A DNA stretch of 64,000 nucleotides from Pedobacter antarcticus (lineage in GTDB: Bacteria; Bacteroidota; Bacteroidia; Sphingobacteriales; Sphingobacteriaceae), in contig NZ_FONS01000002.1 in NCBI RefSeq assembly GCF_900112985.1, forward strand, positions 62,001 to 126,000, written 5' to 3'. Shown in pieces: positions 43,542-52,111 of this stretch. The notes beneath the pieces are model-generated. The model was not told the origin of the DNA, ran no database searches, and saw only the letters and a program-made list of their open reading frames with translations. Within the stretch, counting starts at the first letter, position 1. Every line of letters starts with the position of its first letter. The translations under genes were made by a program, and so were the position numbers.

Positions 43542-46127
43542 ATGACGCAGAAACAGAAAGTGACTAGCCAGAAAGAGGCCATATTTAATAATGAAGTTGT
43601 ATCAAGATTTGAATTGTACAACAGCCTGTTCCTTACTTTGCCCTTTTATAAGGTCAAGGATACAGGAACTCTTCTACCGCTTTTCATTAAGTATTGTGAA
43701 GATGGAGTCAAACAACATCAGACACCAGCCGAAATTATCACTGCTTTCTTTGAAAAATATACGCAAGCCAGCTCCGCAACAGATGTAAATGACCTGTTAT
43801 TCCGTTTTATACAGTATATAGAACGTCAGGTGGTACTCTTTGATGCAGTAGAAGATGCGTCTTTCCAAAAACTGAATACAGCGGAAGACCAGGGTTCATT
43901 AAGTTCGCTGCTCCGTAAAAGTGCATTCAATACAGAACTGCATGACCGCACAGCGAAACTTATCGAAGATTTTTCACTTCGGCTGGTATTAACCGCACAT
44001 CCTACTCAGTTTTATCCGGGCAGTGTACTCTCTATTATTACCGACCTCACCACAGCCATCAAAACGAATGATATTGATAGTATCAACCAGCTGTTGCAAC
44101 AATTGGGTAAGACCCCATTTTTCAATAAAAAATCTCCGACACCAGTAGATGAAGCACTTAGCTTAACCTGGTATCTGGAAAATGTGTTCTATTTCGCTGC
44201 TGCAAATATCCAGTCCGAAATAGACAGTGCGCTGGAAGAAATTCAGATACCGAGCAAAAAGGTTATAGAAATGGGTTTCTGGCCCGGTGGTGATCGAGAT
44301 GGCAACCCCAACGTGCAGGCTAAAGATACCCGCGAAGTGACACGCATGTTACGTCAGGTTCTTTTCCGCTGTTACTACAGGGATTTCAGGAAACTGAAAC
44401 GCCGTATTACGTTTCGCGGTGTAGAAGAAAAAATACATCAGATACAGGATGTACTCTACAAAAATGCATTCGATCCCGCGATCGAACCAAAAGATATCTC
44501 TGCAGAACTTGCGGCGGGATTACAGGATATAAAAGACACACTGTTAGAATTTCATGACGGGCTATTCGCTGATCTGGTAGATGACCTGCTGCGTAAGGTT
44601 GCTTTATATGGCAGTTACTTCGCTTCTCTTGACATCAGACAAGATAGCCGGGTACTTCGTGATGTACACGCCTGGTGCCGTCAGCATAAACCGATCCTGT
44701 CATTGTTCCCGGAAAATTATGATGAACTCTCAGAGGAGGAGAAAATCGGTCACTTATCTTTTAAAAGTGCGAAAATACACCATGGTGAAGACACGGCACC
44801 GCTAATTAGCGATACGCTGGATACGATTACGGATATCCGCACCATTCAGCAGCAGAACGGACCACTGGCCTGTCACCGCTTTATTATCAGTAACTGCCAG
44901 CAGGCTTCAGATATCCTGCAGCTAATTGAATTATTCCTTTGGAACGGTTGGACAGTGGAAGATCTGGACATCGACTTTGTGCCCCTTTTTGAGACCGTGC
45001 ATGACCTGAAGGATGCACCTGCTATTATGGAGACACTTTATAAGCATCCATTCTATCAGGAGCACCTTGCCAGAAGAGGTAATCAGCAACAGATTATGCT
45101 GGGCTTCTCAGATAGTACAAAAGACGGAGGTTACCTGATGGCCAACTGGTCAATCTTTAATGCCAAGGTTGCATTAACAACAGTTTCAGAACAGCATAAC
45201 GTTAAACTGGCCTTCTTTGACGGCCGAGGAGGACCTCCATCGAGAGGCGGAGGTAAAACACACCGTTTCTATGCTTCTATGGGTAAAGAAATAGCAAACA
45301 ATCACTTGCAGTTAACCATCCAGGGACAGACTATCAGTTCTCAGTATGGCTCTATTGACAGTGCAGGATTTAATATCAGCCAGCTTGTTAACGCCGGTAT
45401 ATCATCGGGGCTAAGAGAAAAACATAATATTCTGCTTGATCCCGAACATAAAGATGTACTTGACCAAATGGCTGATGACAGTTTTGAATCATTTGTAGCT
45501 TTACGTCAGCATCCTTTATTCCTTACTTACCTCGAACGTTACTCCCCATTAAGCCTGCTGTCCAAGATCACCATCAGCAGCAGGCCGGTAAAACGGAGTT
45601 CAGGAGAGAAGTTAAGGCTGGAAGATCTACGCGCAATCAGCTTCGTAACTGCTTGGGGGCAGCTTAAACAAAATGTCCCTGGTTTTTATGGGATCGGAAC
45701 AGCTTTAAAAAATCAGGAAGACGCCGGCAACTGGGATCAAATAACGCGGACCTACCAGGAAAGCGGGTATTTCAAGACCATTATAGATAACTGTATGATG
45801 TCGATGAGCAAGTCTGACTTCTCCATTACCGCACATTTTGCCAAAGACCCGGAATTCGGAGCCTTCTGGACTATGCTTCACGAAGAATATGAGCGCTCTA
45901 AAGCCATGTTACTAAAACTGGCAGGCCATCAGACTTTGATGGAGAATTACCCTGTTGAGAAGCGCTCTATCGCGGTCAGGGAGAAAATTGTACTTCCACT
46001 GGTACTCATACAGCATTATGCACTTGAAAAACTGCAGGAAGAAGCAACAGCTTCTACAGCAGCTTATGAGAAACTGGCAATCAGAACCGTTTATGGTATT
46101 GTCAATGCAGGCAGAAACTCTGCATAG
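43542..46127 (+). CDS. ppc: phosphoenolpyruvate carboxylase
   Basis: PEPC carboxylates PEP with bicarbonate to oxaloacetate, refilling the TCA cycle. The 861 residues contain the catalytic His motif LVLTAHPTQFYPGS (H153) and the PEP-site segments MGFWPGGDRDGNPNVQ, ASLDIRQDSRV, GFSDSTKDGGYLMANW and FFDGRGGPPSRGGGKTHRFY, then TIQGQTISSQYG. It is slightly shorter than the E. coli enzyme (883) and has PPSRGGGKTH and GQTISSQYG variants around the conserved RGG and QGE-like loops. It is a single gene ending at an exceptionally long hairpin. Confidence 0.94.
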   Translation: MTQKQKVTSQKEAIFNNEVVSRFELYNSLFLTLPFYKVKDTGTLLPLFIKYCEDGVKQHQTPAEIITAFFEKYTQASSATDVNDLLFRFIQYIERQVVLFDAVEDASFQKLNTAEDQGSLSSLLRKSAFNTELHDRTAKLIEDFSLRLVLTAHPTQFYPGSVLSIITDLTTAIKTNDIDSINQLLQQLGKTPFFNKKSPTPVDEALSLTWYLENVFYFAAANIQSEIDSALEEIQIPSKKVIEMGFWPGGDRDGNPNVQAKDTREVTRMLRQVLFRCYYRDFRKLKRRITFRGVEEKIHQIQDVLYKNAFDPAIEPKDISAELAAGLQDIKDTLLEFHDGLFADLVDDLLRKVALYGSYFASLDIRQDSRVLRDVHAWCRQHKPILSLFPENYDELSEEEKIGHLSFKSAKIHHGEDTAPLISDTLDTITDIRTIQQQNGPLACHRFIISNCQQASDILQLIELFLWNGWTVEDLDIDFVPLFETVHDLKDAPAIMETLYKHPFYQEHLARRGNQQQIMLGFSDSTKDGGYLMANWSIFNAKVALTTVSEQHNVKLAFFDGRGGPPSRGGGKTHRFYASMGKEIANNHLQLTIQGQTISSQYGSIDSAGFNISQLVNAGISSGLREKHNILLDPEHKDVLDQMADDSFESFVALRQHPLFLTYLERYSPLSLLSKITISSRPVKRSSGEKLRLEDLRAISFVTAWGQLKQNVPGFYGIGTALKNQEDAGNWDQITRTYQESGYFKTIIDNCMMSMSKSDFSITAHFAKDPEFGAFWTMLHEEYERSKAMLLKLAGHQTLMENYPVEKRSIAVREKIVLPLVLIQHYALEKLQEEATASTAAYEKLAIRTVYGIVNAGRNSA

Positions 46128-46140
46128 CAAAGACAAAAAC

Positions 46141-46217
46141 AAAAGCCCCTTCTGCTACTCCAGTGCCCCAAAATGTTAGACACTTTTTGGGGCACTGGAG
46201 TAGCAGAAAGGGCTTTT
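46141..46217. terminator. 33-base-arm hairpin after ppc, terminator with IS-like core
   Basis: Two 33-base arms with a single mismatch surround an 11-base loop (TGTTAGACACT) between convergent ppc and the AhpD-like gene. Ends AAAAGCCC and GGGCTTTT make it a terminator both ways. The central part (CCCCAAAATGTTAGACAC and TTTTTGGGG) resembles the terminal repeats of IS3-family (IS150 group) elements from memory, suggesting a mobile-element remnant. Confidence 0.75.
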
Positions 46218-46263
46218 TCGATACAGATTTGTATTTCAGACCGCGGCCAGCTAAGACTTAGCC

Positions 46264-46848
46264 TTAATAAATAACTTTTCCGGCTGAAGTTACGATCGAG
46301 GCGATGCGTACTGCATCAAATACACGCTCTTCAGATGCGCCTAAATGCAGGATAGAGTTTTCGTGAGCATTCACACACATTTCACATCCATTTACCGCTG
46401 ACACCGCCAGACTCATCAGTTCAAAGAACTCTTTACCTGTTACCGGGCTACTCATTAACTGCATGCGTACGCGTGCAGGGATCTGTGTATATTTTTCTTT
46501 CCCTGTAAAGTGACGGAAACGATAGAACACGTTATTTAGTGCCAGTAAAGAAGCGCAGCCTGCTGCTTCAGCTATTTCCTCAGGAGTAGCATCTTTGGAA
46601 ATTGAATATTGCTCAAAGAAATCAATAAGAACTTTGTTATTATTGTTCACTGCGATACTTAATGCGACTAAACCACATTCTTTTTCCGACATATGGGCAG
46701 AAGTTAAAGTACTGCTGAAATTGAGTTTCAGGTCCCTTACATACCTGGAGTTACCTTTTTCAAGCAAGGTTAAGCTCTCATTTCTATATTCAGCTGGCAG
46801 GCCGACAATAGCCAGCAGCTCTTGTACAGTTTCAGTTATTTCAGACAT
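46264..46848 (-). CDS. AhpD-like carboxymuconolactone decarboxylase family protein
   Basis: This 194-residue alpha-helical protein has the redox motif CEMCVNAHENSI (C155, C158, with the following His) seen in AhpD-type alkylhydroperoxidases. AhpD reduces the peroxiredoxin AhpC; the gene directly upstream encodes a peroxiredoxin, supporting a redox partnership. HMSEKECGLVALSIAVNNNN is also in keeping with the family. A hairpin terminator separates it from the peroxiredoxin gene, so it may be expressed by readthrough. No separate promoter was recognised in the 73-bp gap. Confidence 0.87.
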   Translation of the reverse strand: MSEITETVQELLAIVGLPAEYRNESLTLLEKGNSRYVRDLKLNFSSTLTSAHMSEKECGLVALSIAVNNNNKVLIDFFEQYSISKDATPEEIAEAAGCASLLALNNVFYRFRHFTGKEKYTQIPARVRMQLMSSPVTGKEFFELMSLAVSAVNGCEMCVNAHENSILHLGASEERVFDAVRIASIVTSAGKVIY

Positions 46849-46872
46849 TATTTTTCAAATTATAGGGTACAG

Positions 46873-46907
46873 AAAAGCCCCTGCAAAAAGCATTTACAGG
46901 GGCTTTT
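46873..46907 (-). terminator. terminator or attenuator between peroxiredoxin and AhpD-like genes
   Basis: Eleven-base perfect arms (AAAAGCCCCTG / CAGGGGCTTTT) have T4 after the stem on the minus strand. It fills much of the 73-bp gap, leaving only 24 bp before the AhpD-like start. Confidence 0.8.
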
Positions 46908-46921
46908 TGAATCAAAATTAA

Positions 46922-47467
46922 TTAAACAGTTAAAGTCGCTTCACCTTTTTCCCAGTTGCATGGGCAAAGTTCGTCAGTTTGCAAAGCATCCAGCACACGG
47001 ATAACTTCTTTTACATTACGACCAACGCTTAAATCGTTAACACTAGCCCAACGGACAATACCCTGTGGGTCAATGATGAAAGTAGCACGGTAAGCAATTT
47101 TTTCAGTTGGCTCTAAAATATCAAGTGCTTCAGCTAAAGATTTTGAAGTATCAGCCAGCATTGGGAATTTCAAACCACGTAAATCATCATGGTTATTTCT
47201 CCACGCTAAGTGAACATTTTCTGAATCAGTAGAAGCACCGATCAGCGTAGTGTCACGGTCACGGAACTCACCGTAGTTCGCATTGAATTCAGCGATCTCA
47301 GTAGGGCAAACAAATGTAAAATCTTTTGGCCACCAGAACATACAAGTCCACTGGTTATTCTCATTTACTAATGCATCAGAAGTTAATGTTTCGAATTCTT
47401 TTCCTTTTTCTAAACTTACAACAGCCGGTTTTGAAAATGCCGGGAATTTTTCACCTATGTTAATCAT
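46922..47467 (-). CDS. peroxiredoxin (AhpC/Prx1-type 2-Cys)
   Basis: The enzyme reduces H2O2 and organic hydroperoxides. From the chosen ATG (MINIGEKFPAF) it has 181 residues. The peroxidatic Cys lies in KDFTFVCPTEIAEF, and the resolving Cys region is the C-terminal ELCPCNWEKGEATL. A longer frame opens with TTG 34 codons upstream but runs through the promoter boxes, so the ATG is preferred. The AhpD-like protein encoded next may recycle it. OxyR is a possible regulator, but no operator was identified. Confidence 0.93.
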   Translation of the reverse strand: MINIGEKFPAFSKPAVVSLEKGKEFETLTSDALVNENNQWTCMFWWPKDFTFVCPTEIAEFNANYGEFRDRDTTLIGASTDSENVHLAWRNNHDDLRGLKFPMLADTSKSLAEALDILEPTEKIAYRATFIIDPQGIVRWASVNDLSVGRNVKEVIRVLDALQTDELCPCNWEKGEATLTV

Positions 47468-47489
47468 AATATTCTTTTTTTTCGTTGCA

Positions 47490-47520
47490 CAAAAATACGT
47501 CAATAAATGGGATTTATCAA
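47490..47520 (-). promoter_or_regulatory. promoter TTG-N20-TATTTTTG of the peroxiredoxin gene
   Basis: On the minus strand, TTG (47520-47518) is followed by 20 bp and then TATTTTTG (47497-47490), a good match to the Bacteroidota consensus. The ATG follows 22 bases later. Confidence 0.7.
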
Positions 47521-47608
47521 CCGTATTCAGGACTTTACAGATACTTAATATTGATAGACAGATAGACAAAAACTATATGTATACCAGCGGCCTATTAAGC
47601 CCATAAAA

Positions 47609-49954
47609 CTACTTTTTAAGCGTCGTTTCAAATAATTTAAAGATTCGCTTGTACTCATCTGTCCAACTCGAAGGCTGTACAAATCCATGGTCTTCAACTG
47701 GGTAAACCGCTAGCTCCCAATTGTTCTTACCCAGCTCGATAAAACGCTGGCTCAAACGTACAATATCCTGAAAATGAACGTTCACGTCTACCATACCATG
47801 CGCCATCAGTAAATTGCCTTTTAACTTGTCAGCAAAATAAATTGGGGAACTCTGTTTATAGGCAATCGGGTCATTAGCCGGCTCATTCAGAATATTTGCG
47901 GTATAGCCATGGTTATAATGTGCCCAATCTGTAACCGAACGCAGTGCAGCACCGGAAGCGAAGACATCAGACTCATTAAATAGCGCCATCAGTGTAATAA
48001 AGCCGCCGTATGAACCACCATAAAGGCCTACATGCGCGGGATTGACATTGTATTTTTCTACCAGTAATTTAACGCCGTCTGCCTGATCGGTAAGATCCTT
48101 TCCACCCATATGGCGGTAAATGCCCGTACGATGATTTCTCCCGTATCCAGCACTCCCGGTATAGTCAATATCTATTACTGTATATCCCTGATCAGCCAGC
48201 AGATTATGGAACATATATTCTCTGGAATACTGGCTCCACCAATAGTGTACATTCTGCAGATAACCGGCACCATGCACAAAGACAACTGCCGGACGGTTAG
48301 GGTGTGGTTTAACAGCAGGATATATGCGTGCATATACATCATCGCCATAACGGTTTTTAAACGCCACCATTTCCGGCTCTTTCCATTGATAGGCTTTAAA
48401 TTCTGCTGAAGTAGAAGCCGTCACCTGACGTGCCTGAGCACCTGGTTTATTTTCCTGAATGTACAGTTCCCATGGTTTATTCATATAGGAATAATTGATG
48501 GCAAGCCATTTTTCATCAGGTGAAAGCGTAACCTCATTACCGCCTTTCATACTGGTAATCCGGACCGGCTCTCCCCCCTGCACACCAATTTTATAGAAAT
48601 GTGAAATCCCCGGATGCTCAATATTACCGGAAAAATAAAGTGTTTTTGCATCAGCAGATAACTGCAGGTTTTTCACTTCCCATTTACCATTTGTGAGTTG
48701 CTTTTTAGTTCCCGCAGCCACATCAGCAATGTAAATATGCGAATATCCACTAGCCTCACTCTGGAAAGCTATTTTTTGATTATCGATCCAGAAAATCCCT
48801 CTCGCACCAATTCCAGGACCCGCAATCCATGCTTCGTCCCGCTGTCTGTCTACCAGGCTCAGTTGTCCCGTAGCAGCATCTAGTTTCAGAATCCAGAAAT
48901 CTTTGTTGTCCTGTGATCTCGCTGCTATAACAGCAGTATTCCCTTTCTGATTCCAGAAGGGCCCGAATATATTAATAGCTCGATCGGCATTTTTACGTTT
49001 GGCGGCTTCCAGCTTATCCGGATAATCTTTCAGATAATCAGGCAGATCCTTTATTCCGGGTATTTGTGCAGTCTGAATCTGGTAAACCGTGTCACGCTCC
49101 CTGTCATAGACGTAAGGAGTGTATACAGGAAGAGGTTCCCCAACCTTGGTTCTGCCGGGAATATCTGTCGTATAACCCGATTCAGTAACAAAAGCAGGGA
49201 CAATGGTCTGGTGGCCTTTCTCTGGCATGCTTACCAACCTGTAAGTTATGAAACGTGCATCTGGGCTAACAACCAATCCATTTAAAGCTGCCTCTTTCAA
49301 ATCAATTGCACGCAAAGGTTTTTCCGGAATCAATGCTGCTCTAAAGCCAAATGGTTCAGCTTTCTTTTGCTTTTTTAATACGTCAAATAGTTCCAGCTGA
49401 TCTTTTTTTAACCATCCATCCTGACTATCCGCGGCTGTTTTTGCTTCTCCTTTTTTGTTCCTGACAAAATTTGTCAGTTGCTTTAATTCCCCGGTACGAT
49501 GATTTAAAACAAATAAATTATCCCCTCTCTGGAAGGCTACAGAACCATTTGTAAGAAACGCTGCATTGGATTCTCTTTCTACTGTCTGCGTAAGGCGAAC
49601 TTTACGCCCGTTTTTAACTTCAAGCAGGTAAAGATCCCCTCCTTGCTCGACTAATCCGAGTGATCGGTCTGAATTGTAGGTATATTCGAGCTGAATAGCT
49701 GCGTCAGCCACTTTGAGGTCGGCCTTGACTGGCTGCGTAGATCCGATCTGTACTTTATACAGTTCATCTTTCTCTTTATTTTCCGGATTCCAGTCAAAAT
49801 AGACTGCTTTACTATCACCGGACCACCGATAATTGGAAGGAGCTGTTCCAAGCCATTTCTGGTCCCGCATAATATAGTCCACTGTCAGTGGCTGAGTTTG
49901 CTGCGCAGAAGCTGCAGTAGTACCCAGTAAGAAAAACAAGTAAAATTTCTTCAT
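47609..49954 (-). CDS. S9-family prolyl oligopeptidase / DPP IV-like serine peptidase
   Basis: This exported peptidase of 781 residues has a signal peptide (FYLFFLLGTTAASAQ), a beta-propeller DPP-IV-like N-terminal domain (residues ~80-490) and an alpha/beta-hydrolase domain. The catalytic triad is visible: S648 in GLYGGSYGGFITL, D723 in HGMVDVNVHF and H756 in PVEDHGF. RPAVVFVHGAGYLQNVHYWW precedes. Relatives remove N-terminal dipeptides or cleave after proline in the periplasm. It lies 142 bp upstream of the peroxiredoxin start, on the same strand and apparently independent. Confidence 0.94.
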   Translation of the reverse strand: MKKFYLFFLLGTTAASAQQTQPLTVDYIMRDQKWLGTAPSNYRWSGDSKAVYFDWNPENKEKDELYKVQIGSTQPVKADLKVADAAIQLEYTYNSDRSLGLVEQGGDLYLLEVKNGRKVRLTQTVERESNAAFLTNGSVAFQRGDNLFVLNHRTGELKQLTNFVRNKKGEAKTAADSQDGWLKKDQLELFDVLKKQKKAEPFGFRAALIPEKPLRAIDLKEAALNGLVVSPDARFITYRLVSMPEKGHQTIVPAFVTESGYTTDIPGRTKVGEPLPVYTPYVYDRERDTVYQIQTAQIPGIKDLPDYLKDYPDKLEAAKRKNADRAINIFGPFWNQKGNTAVIAARSQDNKDFWILKLDAATGQLSLVDRQRDEAWIAGPGIGARGIFWIDNQKIAFQSEASGYSHIYIADVAAGTKKQLTNGKWEVKNLQLSADAKTLYFSGNIEHPGISHFYKIGVQGGEPVRITSMKGGNEVTLSPDEKWLAINYSYMNKPWELYIQENKPGAQARQVTASTSAEFKAYQWKEPEMVAFKNRYGDDVYARIYPAVKPHPNRPAVVFVHGAGYLQNVHYWWSQYSREYMFHNLLADQGYTVIDIDYTGSAGYGRNHRTGIYRHMGGKDLTDQADGVKLLVEKYNVNPAHVGLYGGSYGGFITLMALFNESDVFASGAALRSVTDWAHYNHGYTANILNEPANDPIAYKQSSPIYFADKLKGNLLMAHGMVDVNVHFQDIVRLSQRFIELGKNNWELAVYPVEDHGFVQPSSWTDEYKRIFKLFETTLKK

Positions 49955-50034
49955 CAGTTTAGGTTATGCCTGCAATTTAGTAGAAAAATGGCCTGCAATA
50001 ACGCTGAAGAGAAAGGTTTTATAAATGTTACAGT

Positions 50035-50862
50035 CTATCCGATTCGGACGGAAGTCATCGTTAACGAGCCACCTACAGCTTGGTCATTGAATAAACTTAC
50101 CTGATCCTGCGGTAACTGCAAACCAAGCGCATAAAGTAAAGGCAGATAATGTTCCGGAGTGGGTATAGCGAGCATTGCGGCTTTACCGAGCTGCTGATAG
50201 GCCATGAGCGGGCGGTGGTCTCCATTCATAATCAACTGTTTAAACTGCTCATTTATATCCAGTGCCCAGTCATATCCGCCACCATCAATCATACTCCAAT
50301 TCATCATGCGTAGATTGTGCACCATATTTCCACTGCCCATAATCAAAACTCCTTTTCTGCGCAGTGCAACCAATTCTGCAGCCATCTCATAATGTGCTCT
50401 TGGATCTTTTCTGTAATCAATACTGAGCTGCAGAATAGGAATATCAGCCAGAGGAAACATGTGCTGTAAAACTGTCCAGGCACCATGGTCCAGGCCCCAA
50501 TCATGATCGAGCTCTACTTTTGTACTAGAAATTAACCCTGCCGTCTCAACAGCAAGCGCAGGATCGCCGGGGGCAGGATACTGTAAATCAAATAACGCTT
50601 GCGGAAATCCCCCGAAGTCATGAATAGTCTGAGGAAAGTCCATTGCAGTAACTGCAGTACCATTAGTAAACCAATGTGCGGAGACCACAATAACGGCTTT
50701 TGGTACCGGTATCGTTCTTCCCAATTCAGCCCAGGAATTACTAAAAGCATTGGTTTCTATGCCGTTCATCGGAGAACCATGTCCGATAAAAAGAACAGGC
50801 ATTAAAAGGTCCTGTACCGGCAGGCTGGCATTCATTTGACGGATTGTTGAAAGATTAGCCAT
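50035..50862 (-). CDS. extradiol dioxygenase-like protein (LigB/YgiD, DODA family)
   Basis: This 275-residue protein resembles 4,5-DOPA dioxygenase extradiol. VLFIGHGSPMNGIETNAF carries the first metal His, then AVIVVSAHWFTNGTAVTAM, LDHDWGLDHGAWTVL and IMGSGNMVHNLRMMNW follow, giving further His ligands. PTPEHYLPLLYALG is a conserved C-terminal segment. The native substrate is uncertain; many bacterial members are called by homology only. The last bases run close to the S9 gene on the same strand; upstream lies the YceI gene's terminator. Confidence 0.88.
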   Translation of the reverse strand: MANLSTIRQMNASLPVQDLLMPVLFIGHGSPMNGIETNAFSNSWAELGRTIPVPKAVIVVSAHWFTNGTAVTAMDFPQTIHDFGGFPQALFDLQYPAPGDPALAVETAGLISSTKVELDHDWGLDHGAWTVLQHMFPLADIPILQLSIDYRKDPRAHYEMAAELVALRRKGVLIMGSGNMVHNLRMMNWSMIDGGGYDWALDINEQFKQLIMNGDHRPLMAYQQLGKAAMLAIPTPEHYLPLLYALGLQLPQDQVSLFNDQAVGGSLTMTSVRIG

Positions 50863-50885
50863 GATTAAAGGTATGTCATAAATGA

Positions 50886-50929
50886 AAAAGGGGGATGGAA
50901 AAACTTAAAAGCTTCTCCATCCCCCTTTT
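50886..50929 (-). terminator. terminator of the yceI-like gene
   Basis: Fourteen-base perfect arms (AAAAGGGGGATGGA / TCCATCCCCCTTTT) around a 16-base loop are followed on the minus strand by a T-run. It lies 18 bases after the stop. Confidence 0.9.
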
Positions 50930-50946
50930 GAGGTTATTCAAAAAGC

Positions 50947-51519
50947 TTATTTAGCTTGTGCAAACTCAAGATTTAGATTAATTTTAATATCCTTTGCTAC
51001 AGCCATTCCAGTCGGATCGTACTTAATGTTAAATGCAGTACGGTCTATAGTTGTACTAGCTTGAAATCCAGCGATCGTTCCACCTTGCTGATTTTTAGCT
51101 GTTCCGCCATAAACAACATTAAATTTAACGTCTTTGGTTACATCACGAATTGTCAGTTTACCATTAAGTTCGTAGTTATTATCTTTCAATTTTTTGAAAG
51201 ACGTACTTACGAAAGTCATTTCAGGATATTTTTCGGCATTAAAGAAATCGTCAGATTTTAAGTGCTTATCACGCATTTCTACAGTAGTACTGATACTGTT
51301 CACATCTACAGTGAAATTGATCTTAGCATCTGTAAGGTCTGCTTTTGATGCTTCGATAGTTCCTGAAAACTTGTGAAACGCACCATTAACAAATGATATC
51401 CCCATATGTCTTACTTCGAAATTAACGAAGGAATGCATCGGGTCGGTGGTCCATTTAGTTTGTGCGAAAGTTGCTGCACTAAGGCTAAGCGCCACAAAAA
51501 ATAAGAATAACTTTTTCAT
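50947..51519 (-). CDS. YceI-family periplasmic lipocalin-like protein
   Basis: This 190-residue protein has a signal peptide (MKKLFLFFVALSLSAATFAQ) and the YceI beta-barrel pattern: DPMHSFVNFEVRHMGISFVN, FSGTIEASKADLTDAKINF, MRDKHLKSDDFFNAEKYPEM and LTIRDVTKDVKFNV. YceI proteins bind isoprenoid or other hydrophobic molecules and are often induced by stress. It follows the metal-handling gene group by 79 bp and has its own -7 box (51553-51546), so it may be independent. Confidence 0.93.
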   Translation of the reverse strand: MKKLFLFFVALSLSAATFAQTKWTTDPMHSFVNFEVRHMGISFVNGAFHKFSGTIEASKADLTDAKINFTVDVNSISTTVEMRDKHLKSDDFFNAEKYPEMTFVSTSFKKLKDNNYELNGKLTIRDVTKDVKFNVVYGGTAKNQQGGTIAGFQASTTIDRTAFNIKYDPTGMAVAKDIKINLNLEFAQAK

Positions 51520-51545
51520 AATGATAGGGTTTATTTTAATACCCG

Positions 51546-51553
51546 CAAAGCTA
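51546..51553 (-). promoter_or_regulatory. -7 promoter box (TAGCTTTG) of the yceI-like gene
   Basis: This exact TAnnTTTG match ends 26 bases before the ATG on the minus strand. No -33 TTTG was found at the usual distance. Confidence 0.45.
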
Positions 51554-51597
51554 CTGCCAATAAAGTCCCGCCAGATTGATCTATGATAAGAAATACA

Positions 51598-52104
51598 TTA
51601 CTTCAATGTAGCGGTAACCGAACCACAGTCGTACATAGCACTTCCATAATATGGATTCTGTACAGCTTTGACCTCATTAAGCCAAGTATATTTACCCATC
51701 GGACAAAACTGAACGTAAACTGCGTCATTATTCAATTTCAGCCCCTTAACCAAGGCAAGCATCGGTTCACTTACGCCCATAAAACTTTTACGCTGCTCTT
51801 TCAGGTCTTTCGATCCGGCAATTTCTCCTGCACTTTTTACAGCTGGAGCTGATTCTTTCATCCATAGTTGATGTTGGGCGTCGGAAGAAAACCCGGTATG
51901 CGGGACCTCTTTAATTACCTCCTGTAGCTTAGACGCTGCCACTGATGCTGCAGGCGCGTCATCTTTCGCAAGTGCATTTTTTAGTACATAATACTGTTGG
52001 AGAACAACATTGAACTTCGTTTGAACTTCGGATTTCTGAGCCATTACAGGCTGCATAAAAGCGCTTAATAACAGCGCAAAACAAATTACCAGTGATTTTT
52101 TCAT
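51598..52104 (-). CDS. DUF3347 domain-containing secreted protein
   Basis: This 168-residue exported protein has a signal peptide (SLVICFALLLSAFMQPVMAQ) and a DUF3347-like core: VLQQYYVLKNALAKDDAPAA, FMGVSEPMLALVKGLKL, VYVQFCPMGKYTWLN and the ending NPYYGSAMYDCGSV. The paired Cys/Met positions (QFCPM and MYDC) are seen in DUF3347 domains attached to copper efflux proteins and fit metal binding. It lies seven bases after the outer-membrane-type gene, within the HMA group. The role is inferred from context. Confidence 0.82.
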   Translation of the reverse strand: MKKSLVICFALLLSAFMQPVMAQKSEVQTKFNVVLQQYYVLKNALAKDDAPAASVAASKLQEVIKEVPHTGFSSDAQHQLWMKESAPAVKSAGEIAGSKDLKEQRKSFMGVSEPMLALVKGLKLNNDAVYVQFCPMGKYTWLNEVKAVQNPYYGSAMYDCGSVTATLK

Positions 52105-52111
52105 TTCTATT

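Noticed and set aside
47468..47569. TTG-initiated 34-codon extension of the peroxiredoxin
   Set aside because: It runs through the -33/-7 promoter boxes and is not part of the family, whose start matches MINIGEKFP.
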